This document shows, piece by piece, positions 46,501-55,666 of a stretch of 64,000 nucleotides of DNA. The notes beneath the pieces are model-generated. The model saw only the letters and a list, made by a program, of their open reading frames with translations. It did not search any database and was not told the origin of the DNA. Where the stretch lies: contig CALFEQ010000120.1 of assembly GCA_937949945.1 (NCBI GenBank), forward strand, positions 28,887-92,886. The letters are read 5' to 3'. Numbering within the stretch: position 1 is the stretch's first letter; each line of letters begins with the position of its first letter. The position numbers and the translations under genes are program-made. The DNA is from an uncultured Myxococcales bacterium (GTDB lineage Bacteria > Myxococcota_A > Polyangia > Polyangiales > Polyangiaceae).

Positions 46501-47873
46501 TGCCGGCGAAGCGTGGTCCGCACTTCCTCTGGCAGCTCACGGACGTGCCGCAGAGCCCGAACCTGGCGAACGAGACCGCCAAGGTGACGCGTCGCGGTCG
46601 TGACGGGAAGAACTACGTCGCCCTGTTCGGGCGCCGTACGGGGACCCCCGCCATCACGACCCTCCAGATGAAGGTCGACGGCGTCGATCGTCAGATCGGC
46701 GTCGCGATCCTCCCCGGCGGCATCGACGGCCCGCCGATCAAGGGCCAGAAGTGCACGCGCAACCTCTCCGACACCGAGAACGCCGCGGACCCGGCGTTCC
46801 CGCCGCGGACCGAGGTGCGCCGCTGGGTGCCCGGCACGGATCCGTCGTGTCCGGAAGCCGTGCCGGGTCGCAGCGTCACGATCGTGCGCCTCGACACCGG
46901 GCAGATCATCCGGCACTTCGGCCGCTCGCAGGACGTCCCGGAGACGATCCGCACGGCGCCGGGCGTGTTCCAGGCTGCTCCGTTCATGTCGCCGATGGTC
47001 GGCACTCCGGTCGTCTACCCGCAGACGACCGGCGCGGTGGCCCAGAAGATCTTCATCGGCGACGCCGATGGAAACCTCTGGCGCATCGACGTGAGCAGCA
47101 CGGACCCGAATCAGTGGAAGGTGCAGCTCTTCGCGGATCTCTTGAGCGGCCACACCGCCGAGGAGAGCCAGCCGATCCAGGTGACGCCGATCATCTCCCT
47201 CGATCCGTCCGGCAACCTCATCGTGAACGTCGCGACGGGCGACCAGGACAGCATCATCTACAAGCCTGGTGAGAAGAACTACGTGTTCTCGATCGAAGAG
47301 ACCCGCCCGACGACCACCGCCGAGCCTCCGCGCGCGAGGGTGAAGTGGTTCGAGGAGCTCAACGACGGTGAGAGGGTCACCGGCCCGATGACCGTCTTCG
47401 ATCGCACGCTCTACTTCGCGACGTTCGCGCCCAAGGTCCCGCCGTCCGCCTCGCAGTGCCACGACGCCGGCACCGGCAAGATCTGGGGTCTGAACTACTA
47501 CGTGGCGGATCCCGCGAACGGCGGCGGCCCGAGCGCGGGCGGCCAGCCGATGTGGTGCGCCAACGTCGAGGAGACGAGCGGCATCTGCCTCAGCACTTCG
47601 CTCGTGAAGAACCAAGCGATCACGACCGGCGAGATCATCCCCGGCGTCACCCTTCGGGCGTCCCAGGCGTGCGCCGACATCTCGGTGAACACGGACGAGT
47701 GGGCGAGCACGGGCTTCAGCGCCTTCACGACGAGCCAGTTCAAGCTCTCGTTCGGCGTCGGCACGTCGGCCACGAGCGGAAACGCTCCGCCATCGGCGAC
47801 GCTGAGGCACATCACGCGGCCTTTGCCGCGCATCTCCACGAGGGTCGACGCTTGGGCGCTGGTCGTCGACTGA
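43578..47873 (+). CDS. PilY1-like pilus tip protein
   Basis: A 1431-residue exported protein with a signal peptide (MMLALAGAGAAVLVPKDADA). Residues from about 37 start a VWA-like domain with the MIDAS sequence DTSGS, and a DYLWYN region lies near residue 365. The C-terminal half (from about 780) reads as a PilC-type beta-propeller, with PVLFAVTTDGILHAFKA, HTTLVAGLGEGGGYYALNV, and KIFIGDADGNLWRIDVSS. Similar PilY1 proteins act as adhesin and pilus-priming factor. ATG at 43578 has GGAGGG upstream, although the frame is open from GTG at 43560. It is the last pilin-operon gene before the small lipoprotein. Confidence 0.9.
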   Translation: MRRKSPMQRRMMLALAGAGAAVLVPKDADAQSGNVQRPMPDVLLLVDTSGSMERMHDGSLPGERTFGAVPSECVPGVESYPNRWGMLLQALTGNMQPFYSCAKQSRTSDAFRNEYKINDIAPYDTQAEYFLPYHRPLTGIRAGTLDTVCAIGPHRLPGAPTGSGVGPGRLGYATVAGQGGDVTDFPDDALITAKWTHMEQRYAVNAPLDSPLGNNACVFDQSNDGQLDAARDYVRFALMTFDSDVEPGIGVNGGIWPPQNGIDATNPFLGQWSYLRSSANPAGGGPASGLPMDCIGPNLPFEVGARHWGAPPWEGRMVPFPPPDATLHEIHETNERIQRVLLATRPYGATPIDAMLDDARDYLWYNPIGPSSSDPYVRDAGCRDRYIILLTDGAPNLNMRPSCEGPGGVCPINGTAADIAKAMYDDTSRRVTTFVIGFSVNGESGVGGDGFPPPFDQPPNNNCKAWYASFGNDPQAMASACTANPPPPNTAAAACCVLNEIAYKGSGGETGPFFAESQADIVLSFGKILAAVTKAVSTRTVPAATPTAYVPPGFTATTTAEFLASFIPNAQKPWSGEIVRHRAVCEATEANQPKTAVDRPPNPAEGDSMAVNLAAQSAENRLFLTFIPDPFSVGPGVNPPTDTAIDAAGTIRPFYTEITPTPNEDGAPKQTGVEVSGLGWELRNEPNIRLALDIDKRTCKRGRAASTSGSGTIEIPALDLDDGQACTDVVLGFLTGHPGDINKRGTVSGGLQAEYNFNVRCRLAGGTPSAGTCSISGQSCNVGANDCPVAGEVCVPNCAPLGAIYRANPVVIGPPDALLREQGYRDFQAAHARRKPVLFAVTTDGILHAFKATEQAAGAHHELWSFVPPAVLPKLASNYPAGNQILLDGTPVVKDTVWDRAVTDPDFDKGTKWHTTLVAGLGEGGGYYALNVTDADCSQRDPAVNRGECAVQTGATGYDIPAKGDLDQAGRSRNVPAKRGPHFLWQLTDVPQSPNLANETAKVTRRGRDGKNYVALFGRRTGTPAITTLQMKVDGVDRQIGVAILPGGIDGPPIKGQKCTRNLSDTENAADPAFPPRTEVRRWVPGTDPSCPEAVPGRSVTIVRLDTGQIIRHFGRSQDVPETIRTAPGVFQAAPFMSPMVGTPVVYPQTTGAVAQKIFIGDADGNLWRIDVSSTDPNQWKVQLFADLLSGHTAEESQPIQVTPIISLDPSGNLIVNVATGDQDSIIYKPGEKNYVFSIEETRPTTTAEPPRARVKWFEELNDGERVTGPMTVFDRTLYFATFAPKVPPSASQCHDAGTGKIWGLNYYVADPANGGGPSAGGQPMWCANVEETSGICLSTSLVKNQAITTGEIIPGVTLRASQACADISVNTDEWASTGFSAFTTSQFKLSFGVGTSATSGNAPPSATLRHITRPLPRISTRVDAWALVVD

Positions 47874-48379
47874 GATCGCTCATCGCGGCGGCGGCGCTCG
47901 CCGCCGCCGTACCGGGTTGCAAGTCCAAGGGTGCGCCGTCGGACGCCGACGCTTCCGCCTCCGGGCCCGCCGATCGGCTTGCCCAGGGCGAGATCCCGGA
48001 GGGCCGCGAGCGAGCGTTCAGCCTGCCGCTGCCGCTCCGCTCGAAGGTCAAGATCCGCTTCAAGGACAACGTGCTGGTGGAGTCTTCCCACACGCCCGAG
48101 GAGCTCTCCAACTTCGTGCGGGCGCGCGTGAAGAGCGGCAGGGTCCTCATCGGCGCGACGACGACGACGTTCGAGGACGTCGTCGTCCCTTCCGAGCCGA
48201 CGCGTCATCTGAAGATCGAGATCCGTCAGCTCACGACGATGGACGGCAATCGGAGCGAGATGGTCGTGAAGGACGTCACGCCGCCGCCGTCGAACCCGAA
48301 CGAGACCGACGCCGACCGGTGGAGGAAGGTGGGCGTCACGCCGGACGGAAAGCTGCTCGATCCGAAGCACCTGCAGTGA
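47852..48379 (+). CDS. Putative small lipoprotein downstream of pilY1
   Basis: A 175-residue protein with signal peptide RLRSLIAAAALAAAVPGC and an Ala/Ser/Asp-rich linker. The mature part contains KVKIRFKDNVLVESSHTPE and VVVPSEPTRHLKIEIRQL. It starts inside the pilY1 3' end in another frame; TTG at 47852 is the best non-ATG candidate for the signal peptide, but the start is uncertain. It may be cotranscribed with the pilin operon and serve as a pilus-related lipoprotein. I recognise no domain. Confidence 0.65.
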   Translation: MGAGRRLRSLIAAAALAAAVPGCKSKGAPSDADASASGPADRLAQGEIPEGRERAFSLPLPLRSKVKIRFKDNVLVESSHTPEELSNFVRARVKSGRVLIGATTTTFEDVVVPSEPTRHLKIEIRQLTTMDGNRSEMVVKDVTPPPSNPNETDADRWRKVGVTPDGKLLDPKHLQ

Positions 48380-48520
48380 CCGCGCGCGTCCTTGGTCGGG
48401 GGATTCACGCGAAGCCGGGTCGTAGGCCGCGGCGGCCTCTCACCCGTGCGTGCTCGTCGAAGCCAGCGTCGGGAACGAGGGGTTGAACCCACGGCGGCAG
48501 CGAAGTAAACCCCGCCGCCC

Positions 48521-49705
48521 ATGGCGACGAGATCCGGCCGGACGCAGCGGGTGCGATGGTCGCTGGCGGCGCTCGCGTGCGTCCCCGCGATCGCGTCCGC
48601 TTCGTGCCGTGACGACGCGGAGCCTCCCGCGCCGCGTGCGTGCTCCGACGTCGAGCTGCTCGTGGCCGCCAGCGACTACATGTCGACCGTGATCTGTGGC
48701 GCCCCGGGGTGCACCGCCGGGCGTGGCACCACGGGCGTCGACCTCGTCGATCCCCTGCTCGTGACCTCGAACGGCAGGGCGTTCGCCCTCGCCCGCCTCG
48801 ACGACGTCGTCTTCGAGCTCGACCCGTCGTGCGGCACGCCGATCGGCCGATTCAGCGTGCACGACCTCGCTCCGCGCGACCCGAACACCGGCCAGGTGAG
48901 GGTGCCCGCGAACCCGCAAGACGTGGCGGCGGCGCCCGACGGCACGCTCGTGATCCCCCTCTTCAACACGCCGCACCTCGCGTTCGTGAAGGACGGCAAG
49001 GTCGACGGCACGCTGGACCTGTCCTCGTACGACGTCGACGGGAACCCGCAGGCGAACGCCGCGGCGATCGTCGACGTCGACGGCGTGCCGAAGGCGTTCG
49101 TGACGCTCGAGCGCCTCGACGACGGCACCAAAGACCTCCTCTCGACTCGGCCGTCGCAGATGCTTCGCATCGACGTGGCGACGCGTCAGCCGGAAGCCGT
49201 CGTCGAGCTCGAAGGCCGGAACCCGTTCAACGTCATGTCCGAGCTCGACGGCGCGCTGTACCTCGCCGCGCCGGGGGATTTCGAAGCGGCCGACGAGGAT
49301 CGCGCCGGCATCGAGCGCTTCGACACCCGCTCGTCGACGACGCGCCTGCTCGTGCGCGAACGCGAGCTCGGCGGAAGCGTGTCGGAGGTCGCGGTGACCG
49401 CCGGCTGCGGAGCCGCGATCGTCGCCGGCCCGCAGAAGAACGTGAACCCGACGTCGCTCGTGACGTTCGATCCCGTGACGGGCGCGGTGCTCCGCTCCGC
49501 CAGCTCGCCCGTGCTCGCGACCGAGGGCTACGACCTCCAGGGTCTCGCGTGGCGCGGCCGCCGCCTCTACGTCGGCGACCGCCGGCGCGGCGCGAGCGGC
49601 TACACGATCCACGTCTTCGAAGCCGACGACGCGTGCGGGCTGACCCCGACGGACCGGAGCATCGATCTGCCCCACCCTCCCGTGGCGCTCCGGCCCGCGC
49701 TGTGA
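48521..49705 (+). CDS. Putative exported protein, propeller-like
   Basis: A 394-residue protein with an N-terminal hydrophobic segment (SLAALACVPAIASASC; the cysteine is a weak lipobox). The body has propeller-like strands such as ALARLDDVVFELDPSCG, VPANPQDVAAAPDGTLVIPL, and LEGRNPFNVMSELDGALYLA. Cysteines at ICGAPGC and SCGTP suggest disulfides. Function unknown. ATG at 48521 is preceded by a small hairpin (GGCGG...CCGCC) at 48490-48520. Confidence 0.7.
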   Translation: MATRSGRTQRVRWSLAALACVPAIASASCRDDAEPPAPRACSDVELLVAASDYMSTVICGAPGCTAGRGTTGVDLVDPLLVTSNGRAFALARLDDVVFELDPSCGTPIGRFSVHDLAPRDPNTGQVRVPANPQDVAAAPDGTLVIPLFNTPHLAFVKDGKVDGTLDLSSYDVDGNPQANAAAIVDVDGVPKAFVTLERLDDGTKDLLSTRPSQMLRIDVATRQPEAVVELEGRNPFNVMSELDGALYLAAPGDFEAADEDRAGIERFDTRSSTTRLLVRERELGGSVSEVAVTAGCGAAIVAGPQKNVNPTSLVTFDPVTGAVLRSASSPVLATEGYDLQGLAWRGRRLYVGDRRRGASGYTIHVFEADDACGLTPTDRSIDLPHPPVALRPAL

Positions 49706-49903
49706 CGCATCGAGGGCCGGAACGACGAGCTCGTGGTCCGTCGGTATAGAAACGGCTCGGGTCCGATGATCCCTTCCGGTCTTCCGGCCTGCCCGTGAAA
49801 TCCCCCGAGGCATGCGACCCGTAAAGCGGGTATCTTGGTCCGCCCCGCACGACGGGACCGCAAGGTCGAGCTTCGAAACCGCGCGGCCCACGAGTCACCG
49901 AAG

Positions 49904-51511
49904 ATGAGCACAGACGAAGCGCGATCCGACGAGGGACAGAAGGCCGGCCGCGGCGGCCTCGCCGTGCTCGTCGCGAAGGTGTTCTTCATCCTCACGGGGC
50001 TCCTCCAGCAGGCGCTGTTGCCGAAGGCGATCGGGCGGGCGGACTACGGCGCGCTCGCCCGCGTGTTCGCGGTGTCGAACGTCTTCAACAACGTCATCGT
50101 GGCGAGCTCGGTCCAGGGCGTGAGCCGCACCGTCGCCGCCGCGGGCGCCTTCGAGCGCGAGGCGTTCCGGGCCGCGCTCCGCATCCACCTGGGGATCGCC
50201 GCGATCGCGACGGGCCTGTTGCTCGCCGCAGCGCCCCTCGTCACGCATTTCCAGCGTGCGCCGGAGGTGCTCGTGCCGCTCGTCTCGATCAGCGGCGTGC
50301 TCGCGATCTACGGCGTGTACGCGCCCGTCGTCGGGTACATCAACGGCCGCCGGATGTTCACGCGGCAGGCGTCGCTCGACATGATCGCGGCGACCCTGCG
50401 CACCGTCGGGATGCTGACGGTTGGATGGCTGTTCGTGCGCCACGCGAAATCGATCGCCGAGGCGGCGAACACGCTCCCGGGCATGCTCGGCGCGACGGTC
50501 GGCGCGGTCCTCGCGGCCCTCGGCGTCTTCCTCATCGCCGTTCGGTGGACGGGCACGGGCAAGAGCTTCGAGGGAGCACGACCGCCGGGCGTGCCGGACA
50601 CGAAGTCGTACGTACGCCTCATCGTGCCCGTGATGCTCGCTCAGCTCTTCGTGAACGGGCTGATGCAGGCCGACATCTTCATGCTCGGCCGCTATCTCTC
50701 GCTCTCGGCGGCGCAGACGACCCAGGCCGTCGGCCCGGGCGGGCTTCCGATCGATCCTTCGCGAGCGGCGAACGAGTGGGTCGCCGTCTACCGCGCATGC
50801 CAGCTCTTCGCGTTCCTCCCCTACCAGCTCCTCTTCAGCGTGACGGCGGTGCTCTTCCCCATGCTCGCGCGCGCGAAGAAGGAGGAAGGAGACGCGCGCG
50901 TCGCCGAGCTCGTCACCCGCGGCTCGCGCATCGGCGCGATCGCATGCGGGCTCATGGTCTCCGTCATCGTGGCGATGCCGGAGTCGCTCATCAACGTCGC
51001 GTACGACCGCGAGATCGCGGCCGCAGGCGCGCCCGTGCTCCGCGTGCTCGTCCTCGGCCAAGCGGCCTTCGCGATGCTCGGGCTCGTCACCACCATCCTC
51101 GTGAGCCTCGGACGCGAGCGGACGGCGATGACCTTGACCGCCCTGGCGCTCGCCCTGCTCGTGAGCGGCTGCATGGTGCTCGTCCCGAACGCGTCCTTCG
51201 GGCGCTCGCAGCTCATCGCGGCCGCGACCGCCGCGGTCCTCGCGCTCGGCACCTCGCTCTGCTTCGGCGTCTTCCACGCGCGCCGCGTCGCGGGCGCGTT
51301 CGTGCCTCCGATGACCGCGCTCCGCGTCGGCGCGTGCGTCGCCGTGGCGACGTCGATCGGCATGTACCTGCCTTTCGTCGGCAAGGCGCTCACGATCGCC
51401 ATCGCGCCGGTGATCGCGATCGGCTACGTCGTCGCGCTCGTGGTGACCGGCGAGCTCGGCAAGAACGACGTCGCCCTCGTGCTCAGCGTCGTACGGCCGA
51501 AGAAGCGCTGA
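49904..51511 (+). CDS. MOP-superfamily flippase (Wzx/MurJ-like)
   Basis: A 535-residue membrane protein with about 14 hydrophobic helices. The segments LAVLVAKVFFILTGLLQQAL, VFAVSNVFNNVIVASSVQG, and LLFSVTAVLFPMLARAKKE match the oligosaccharide flippase/lipid II flippase superfamily. Such proteins move lipid-linked saccharides across the inner membrane. No glycosyltransferase or polymerase gene lies near, so the cargo is unknown. The ATG at 49904 is followed by a short polar N-terminus. The next gene is convergent across a strong terminator. Confidence 0.85.
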   Translation: MSTDEARSDEGQKAGRGGLAVLVAKVFFILTGLLQQALLPKAIGRADYGALARVFAVSNVFNNVIVASSVQGVSRTVAAAGAFEREAFRAALRIHLGIAAIATGLLLAAAPLVTHFQRAPEVLVPLVSISGVLAIYGVYAPVVGYINGRRMFTRQASLDMIAATLRTVGMLTVGWLFVRHAKSIAEAANTLPGMLGATVGAVLAALGVFLIAVRWTGTGKSFEGARPPGVPDTKSYVRLIVPVMLAQLFVNGLMQADIFMLGRYLSLSAAQTTQAVGPGGLPIDPSRAANEWVAVYRACQLFAFLPYQLLFSVTAVLFPMLARAKKEEGDARVAELVTRGSRIGAIACGLMVSVIVAMPESLINVAYDREIAAAGAPVLRVLVLGQAAFAMLGLVTTILVSLGRERTAMTLTALALALLVSGCMVLVPNASFGRSQLIAAATAAVLALGTSLCFGVFHARRVAGAFVPPMTALRVGACVAVATSIGMYLPFVGKALTIAIAPVIAIGYVVALVVTGELGKNDVALVLSVVRPKKR

Positions 51512-51527
51512 GCCGGCGCGCCGTCGA

Positions 51528-51572
51528 GGAGAAAGAGAAAAAGGCGACGACGCATCCCTTCGCGTCGTCGCC
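51528..51572 (-). terminator. Rho-independent terminator for the FHA-sigma54 gene
   Basis: An 11-bp perfect stem (GGCGACGACGC at 51543-51553, complement at 51562-51572) is followed on the minus strand by TTTTTCTCTTTC. It starts 30 bases after the stop codon of the FHA-sigma54 gene. This is the clearest intrinsic terminator in the window. Confidence 0.85.
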
Positions 51573-51601
51573 CTTCTTCGTCGGGCGAATCGTCGGCCCG
51601 C

Positions 51602-53326
51602 TCAATCCTTCACGGGATTGATGCGGATCCCCTGGTGCTCGCCCGGCGGTCCGCTGCTGTTGCGATTGCCGCGGAGGCCGTGCTTCTGCACGAGGCGGTG
51701 GAGGTACATGCGGTCCATGCCGGCCATGCGGGCGGCCTTGCTCATGTTGCCGCCGGCGGCCTCGAGGAGCTGCGAGAGGTAGCTGCGCTCGAACGAGTCG
51801 ATGACCGCGTCCTTCGCGATGCGGAACGGGACCGACAGGTCGATGCCGTTGATCGGGCCGTTCGCGGGCGGCATCGGACCTCCGCCGCGACGGAGCGTCG
51901 GCGTCGCGGACTGGAGGACGACGCTGCGCTCGACGTAGTTGCGGAGCTCGCGGACGTTGCCCGGCCAATCGTGCTTCGCCATCTCGGCGATGACCTGCGG
52001 CGGGAACAGGCGCTCCTCCTCGGGCACGCCGAGCTGCTGGAGGAACGTCCGCACGAGGATGAGCAGGTCATCGAGGCGCTCGCGGAGCGGAGGCACGCGG
52101 GCGCTGATGACGGCGAGGCGGAAGTACAGGTCCTCGCGGAAGCGACCCTTGTTGACCTCGCGCTCGAGATCGCGGTTCGTCGCGGAGATGACGCGGACGT
52201 TCACGCGGCGAGCGCGCGTCTCGCCGACGCGCCGGATCTCGCGGGCCTCGAGGGCACGCAGAAGCTTCGGCTGGAGCTCGAGCGGGAGCTCGCCGATTTC
52301 GTCGAGGAAGACCGTACCGCCGTCGGCGGCCTCGAACGCGCCCATGCGATCGCGGTCGGCGCCGGTGAACGCGCCGCGCACGTGCCCGAACAGCTCGCTC
52401 TCGACGAGGCTCGGGCTGATCGCCCCGCAGTCGACGACGACGAACGGTTTGTCCGCACGCGCGCTGCGCTGGACGATCTCGGTCGCGACGAGCTCCTTGC
52501 CCGTGCCGCTCTCGCCCTCGATGAGCACGTTGATGTCGCTCTGGGCGATCTTCTCGAGCAGGGCGAACAGCCGGCGCATCGGGAGGCTCGTGCCGACGAG
52601 GGCGCCGAACGACGGCACCATCGGCACGACGTCTTCCTTCTGAGGAGCGCCGGCGCGGACACGGACGATGGAGTCGCCGATGCCGAGCACGCCGCCCTCG
52701 ATCACGTCCGCGTCGCGGACGCGAACGCCGTCGAGCTTCGTCCCGTTCATCGAGCCGGAGTCACGCAGCCGCCACACGCCGTCCTCGCGAACGAGGCGGC
52801 AGTGGAAGCGCGAGACCATCGGATCGCGAAGGACGATGTCGTTCGAGGCGTGCGAGCCGATCTTGCAGAGGTCGCCGTCGTGCACGATCGTCCGCTGCAC
52901 CGGCATCCCGCCCTCGCGCTCGACGACGAGCGTGATGCGCGGGACGGCGACCGTCTCGATGAGCTGACGGACGGTGTGGATGCTCTTGCCCGTCGGGCGA
53001 TCCGTCACGTCCGGGAGCGTGGGGTTCGCCGGCGGCACGCTCGGAGCCGTGCTCGGCGTCGCGCTCGGAGCCGTGCTCGGAGTCGTGGCCAGTCCCTGCG
53101 TGCCGGCAAGCGGAGGCGGCGGCGCGCTCGGCGCCGGCGTGCTCGCGGGGGCTCCGAGGTTGGTCGGAACCGGAGGCGGCGGCGGCACGCTGGGCGGGAG
53201 CGGCGCCTGCGGGCTCCTCGGGGCAATCCCCGATGCGTTGCGGTTCGTCTGCGGGACTTGGGGCGCCATCGGAGGGACGGGCGCCGAGGGAGTCTGAGGT
53301 CGCGCCGGGATTTTCGGATGAGCCAT
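51602..53326 (-). CDS. FHA-domain sigma54-dependent transcriptional activator
   Basis: A 574-residue enhancer-binding protein. Residues 1-105 are a Pro/Ser/Ala-rich segment with direct repeats (SATPSTAPS-like). An FHA domain follows (about 130-225: KIGSHASNDIVLRDPMVSRF, RDSGSMNGTKLDG). Then an AAA+ domain with Walker A GESGTGKE near 275, the sigma54-contacting RGAFTGADRD, DEIGELPLELQPKLLRALE, and NRDLEREV. The C-terminus is a Fis-type helix-turn-helix (GGNMSKAARMAGMDRMYLHR). FHA-coupled activators are typical of myxobacteria and respond to Ser/Thr kinase signalling. ATG at 53326 gives the usual Pro-rich start. The target promoters are unknown. Confidence 0.93.
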   Translation of the reverse strand: MAHPKIPARPQTPSAPVPPMAPQVPQTNRNASGIAPRSPQAPLPPSVPPPPPVPTNLGAPASTPAPSAPPPPLAGTQGLATTPSTAPSATPSTAPSVPPANPTLPDVTDRPTGKSIHTVRQLIETVAVPRITLVVEREGGMPVQRTIVHDGDLCKIGSHASNDIVLRDPMVSRFHCRLVREDGVWRLRDSGSMNGTKLDGVRVRDADVIEGGVLGIGDSIVRVRAGAPQKEDVVPMVPSFGALVGTSLPMRRLFALLEKIAQSDINVLIEGESGTGKELVATEIVQRSARADKPFVVVDCGAISPSLVESELFGHVRGAFTGADRDRMGAFEAADGGTVFLDEIGELPLELQPKLLRALEAREIRRVGETRARRVNVRVISATNRDLEREVNKGRFREDLYFRLAVISARVPPLRERLDDLLILVRTFLQQLGVPEEERLFPPQVIAEMAKHDWPGNVRELRNYVERSVVLQSATPTLRRGGGPMPPANGPINGIDLSVPFRIAKDAVIDSFERSYLSQLLEAAGGNMSKAARMAGMDRMYLHRLVQKHGLRGNRNSSGPPGEHQGIRINPVKD

Positions 53327-53724
53327 ACGTTCTCTCACTCGAAGAAACGGGGCCGCCGCCGCCCAGGAGCGTGAGGGGCCAGTTTCGTTAGCAGACGTTT
53401 GGGAGAGCGCATGCCGAGCCGAGCCAGCGCAGGACACCCACGGAGGGTCCCCTCGCCCCTTCGGCATGACCAAATGTGGGGTAGCAAGGGTGATGCCCGA
53501 AGACCGCTAACTTGCTCCCCCGCGAACTTCCGGCAAAATCCGGTTCGCGCGTGGAGCAACGTGGGCGCACCCCTGAGGCGGCTGACCATCACCCCTGCTG
53601 TCTCGCTCACTCACTCGCCTCTGAATCGCTGAAACCACGAAAGAAAATTGCCGCGCGGGCGATCTCCGATGCGCTCCCTCGCCATCGGATTTTTCTCGCC
53701 TCGGGGGCGAAGCGCCCCACGTCG
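53327..53724. other. Divergent intergenic region
   Basis: About 400 bases between the FHA-sigma54 gene (minus) and the hydrolase-like gene (plus). No gene, tRNA or repeat is recognised. A sigma54 promoter was looked for on both strands and not found. Confidence 0.5.
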
Positions 53725-54738
53725 ATGTCGGTACGCAGCCGCCTTCCGTTCAGGCTTTCCTATCCGCTTCGAGTGGCGAGGCTGACCCCTCTCTTCCTCG
53801 CCCTCGTCGCGTGTGAGGGCTGCTCCCACGATCGACCGCGGGCTCCCGCCCCCACCTCCACGCCTCCGGCAACGCGCGCTCCACGGACCGCGGAGGTCGT
53901 CACGCCGAAGGACCTCGCGCCGCCCCCTTACCGAGCGAGCCTCGGGAAGGGCGCGGAGCTCTACATCCCGCCGTGGTTCACGGCCAGGCGCGGTGGCTAC
54001 GACCTGCTCGTCCACTTCCACGGCCTCGGTCGCTGGCAGGAGGCGAACATCGAGCAGGCCGGGTTGAACGTCGCCGTCGTGAGCGTGAACCTCGGCGCGG
54101 GCACGACGCCGTACTCGAAGGCCTTCAAGTCGCCCGACGCGTTCGAGCGGCTGCTCGCCGACGCACACGCGGAGATCATGAAGAGCGGCCGCGCCGGCGA
54201 CGCGCAGCTCCGCCGCCTCGCCCTCTCCGCATGGAGCGCGGGCTTCAGCTCCATCGCGCGCGTGCTGACCGACGACGTCGCCGAGCGCGTCGACGCCATC
54301 CTCCTCGCCGACGGCTTCTTCACCGCCTTCAGGGAGCCGAAGAAGCGCACCATCGACCCGCGGTCGCTCGAGAAGTTCAAGAAGTTCGCGGAGGCGGCGC
54401 GCCGCGGAGAGAAGCTCTTCGCGATCACGCACACGACGATCCCGACGGGCCCCTACCCGAGCGTCCAAGAGTGCGTGGCGAAGCTGCTCGAGATCCTCCA
54501 GCTCGAGAAGACGCCCGCCGTCGCGATCGGCCCGCGCGAGATGCGCCAGTTCTACGTCGTCGACGACGGGAGCTTCCACATCAAGGGCTACGAGGGAACG
54601 AGCGCCAAGGCGCACATCCGGCAGCTCCACGCGATGGGCGAGACCATCTACCCGTACCTGAAGGAGCGCTGGGACGAGCAAGACGCCGTCGAGGCGGCGT
54701 CGCACGCCGCGACGCTTGCGCCCGCGAAGGCGCAGTGA
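53725..54738 (+). CDS. Putative lipoprotein with alpha/beta-hydrolase-like fold
   Basis: A 337-residue lipoprotein (LTPLFLALVACEGC) with a Pro/Thr-rich linker. The body has YDLLVHFHGLGRWQEANIE, a sheet-rich core, and LALSAWSAGFSS near residue 170, where AWSAG fits the nucleophile-elbow pattern of alpha/beta hydrolases. A candidate acid and His are not assigned. LADGFFTAFREPKKRTIDP follows. It may be an esterase-like surface protein. ATG at 53725 places the signal peptide first. It is divergent from the FHA-sigma54 gene. Confidence 0.72.
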   Translation: MSVRSRLPFRLSYPLRVARLTPLFLALVACEGCSHDRPRAPAPTSTPPATRAPRTAEVVTPKDLAPPPYRASLGKGAELYIPPWFTARRGGYDLLVHFHGLGRWQEANIEQAGLNVAVVSVNLGAGTTPYSKAFKSPDAFERLLADAHAEIMKSGRAGDAQLRRLALSAWSAGFSSIARVLTDDVAERVDAILLADGFFTAFREPKKRTIDPRSLEKFKKFAEAARRGEKLFAITHTTIPTGPYPSVQECVAKLLEILQLEKTPAVAIGPREMRQFYVVDDGSFHIKGYEGTSAKAHIRQLHAMGETIYPYLKERWDEQDAVEAASHAATLAPAKAQ

Positions 54739-54778
54739 CCGAGCAGCTATCGCGACGGGCCTGCGATCGCCCGTGCCT

Positions 54779-55666
54779 TCACGCGAGCGGCTTGCCTCCG
54801 GTGAGCCCGAGGACCTCCCCGTTCACGTAGCTCGCCTCGTCGCTCGCCAGGAACACGAACGCCGGCGCCATCTCGGCGGGTTGCGCCGGCCGGCCCATCG
54901 GCGAGCTCTCGGCGAAGCGCTTCACCTCTTCTTCGTCGAACGACTGCACGACGATGGGCGTCCACACGGGCCCCGGCGCGATGACGTTCGCGCGGATGCC
55001 GCGCTTGATGACCTCCTGCGCCAGGCCCTTCGTGAAGGTCACGATCGCGCCCTTCGTCGCTGCGTAGTCGAGGATGCCGAACCGCGGCTGGTACGCCTGG
55101 ATGGACGCGACGTTGATGATGCTCCCGCCCGCGGGCATGTGCGGCAACGCCCGGCGCACCGTCTCGAACATCGCGATGACGTTGACGCGGAACGTCCGCT
55201 CGACCCGCTCGGGGACGAGCTCCTCGATCGATTCGACGCTCTTCCCTTGGAAGGCGGCGTTGTTCACCAGGATGTCGATCCGACCGAACGCTTCGACGAC
55301 GGCATCCACCACGCGACCGCACTCGGCCGTGTCGGCGAGATCACCCGGAGCGAGCAAGGCCTTGCGGCCGGCGTCCTTCACGAGCCGCTCGGTCTGTTGC
55401 GCGTCCTCGTGCTCGTCGAGGTACCCGATCGCGACGTCCGCCCCTTCGCGAGCGAACGCCAGCGCCACCGCGCGCCCGATCCCGCTGTCCGCCCCGGTCA
55501 CGAGCGCCACGCGACCGTGAAGTCTGTCATGCCCGCGGTAGCTCGTCTCGCCGTGGTCCGGCTTGTCCTTCATCTTCCACTCGTGTCCCGGCGCCGACTG
55601 CGGCCGGTCTCGGAACGGCGGCGCCTTCGCCTGGGCTCGCGGGTCCGCTCGGGGAGCGCTCTTCAT
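54779..55666 (-). CDS. Short-chain dehydrogenase/reductase
   Basis: A 295-residue SDR. The Rossmann motif is VALVTGADSGIGRAVALA, the NNAA motif is present (DILVNNAAFQGKS), and the catalytic site shows YAATKGAIVTFTKG, giving the YxxxK pair. A charged N-terminal extension of about 45 residues (PPFRDRPQSAPGHEWKMKDK) and the C-terminal EVLGLTGGKP place it near the general-stress SDR subgroup. The substrate is unknown. It lies between the hydrolase gene (convergent) and recA. Confidence 0.9.
   Translation of the reverse strand: MKSAPRADPRAQAKAPPFRDRPQSAPGHEWKMKDKPDHGETSYRGHDRLHGRVALVTGADSGIGRAVALAFAREGADVAIGYLDEHEDAQQTERLVKDAGRKALLAPGDLADTAECGRVVDAVVEAFGRIDILVNNAAFQGKSVESIEELVPERVERTFRVNVIAMFETVRRALPHMPAGGSIINVASIQAYQPRFGILDYAATKGAIVTFTKGLAQEVIKRGIRANVIAPGPVWTPIVVQSFDEEEVKRFAESSPMGRPAQPAEMAPAFVFLASDEASYVNGEVLGLTGGKPLA

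Noticed and set aside
44205..47810. 1201-residue minus-strand open frame opposite pilY1
   Set aside because: Shadow of the PilY1 coding region with no recognisable motif.
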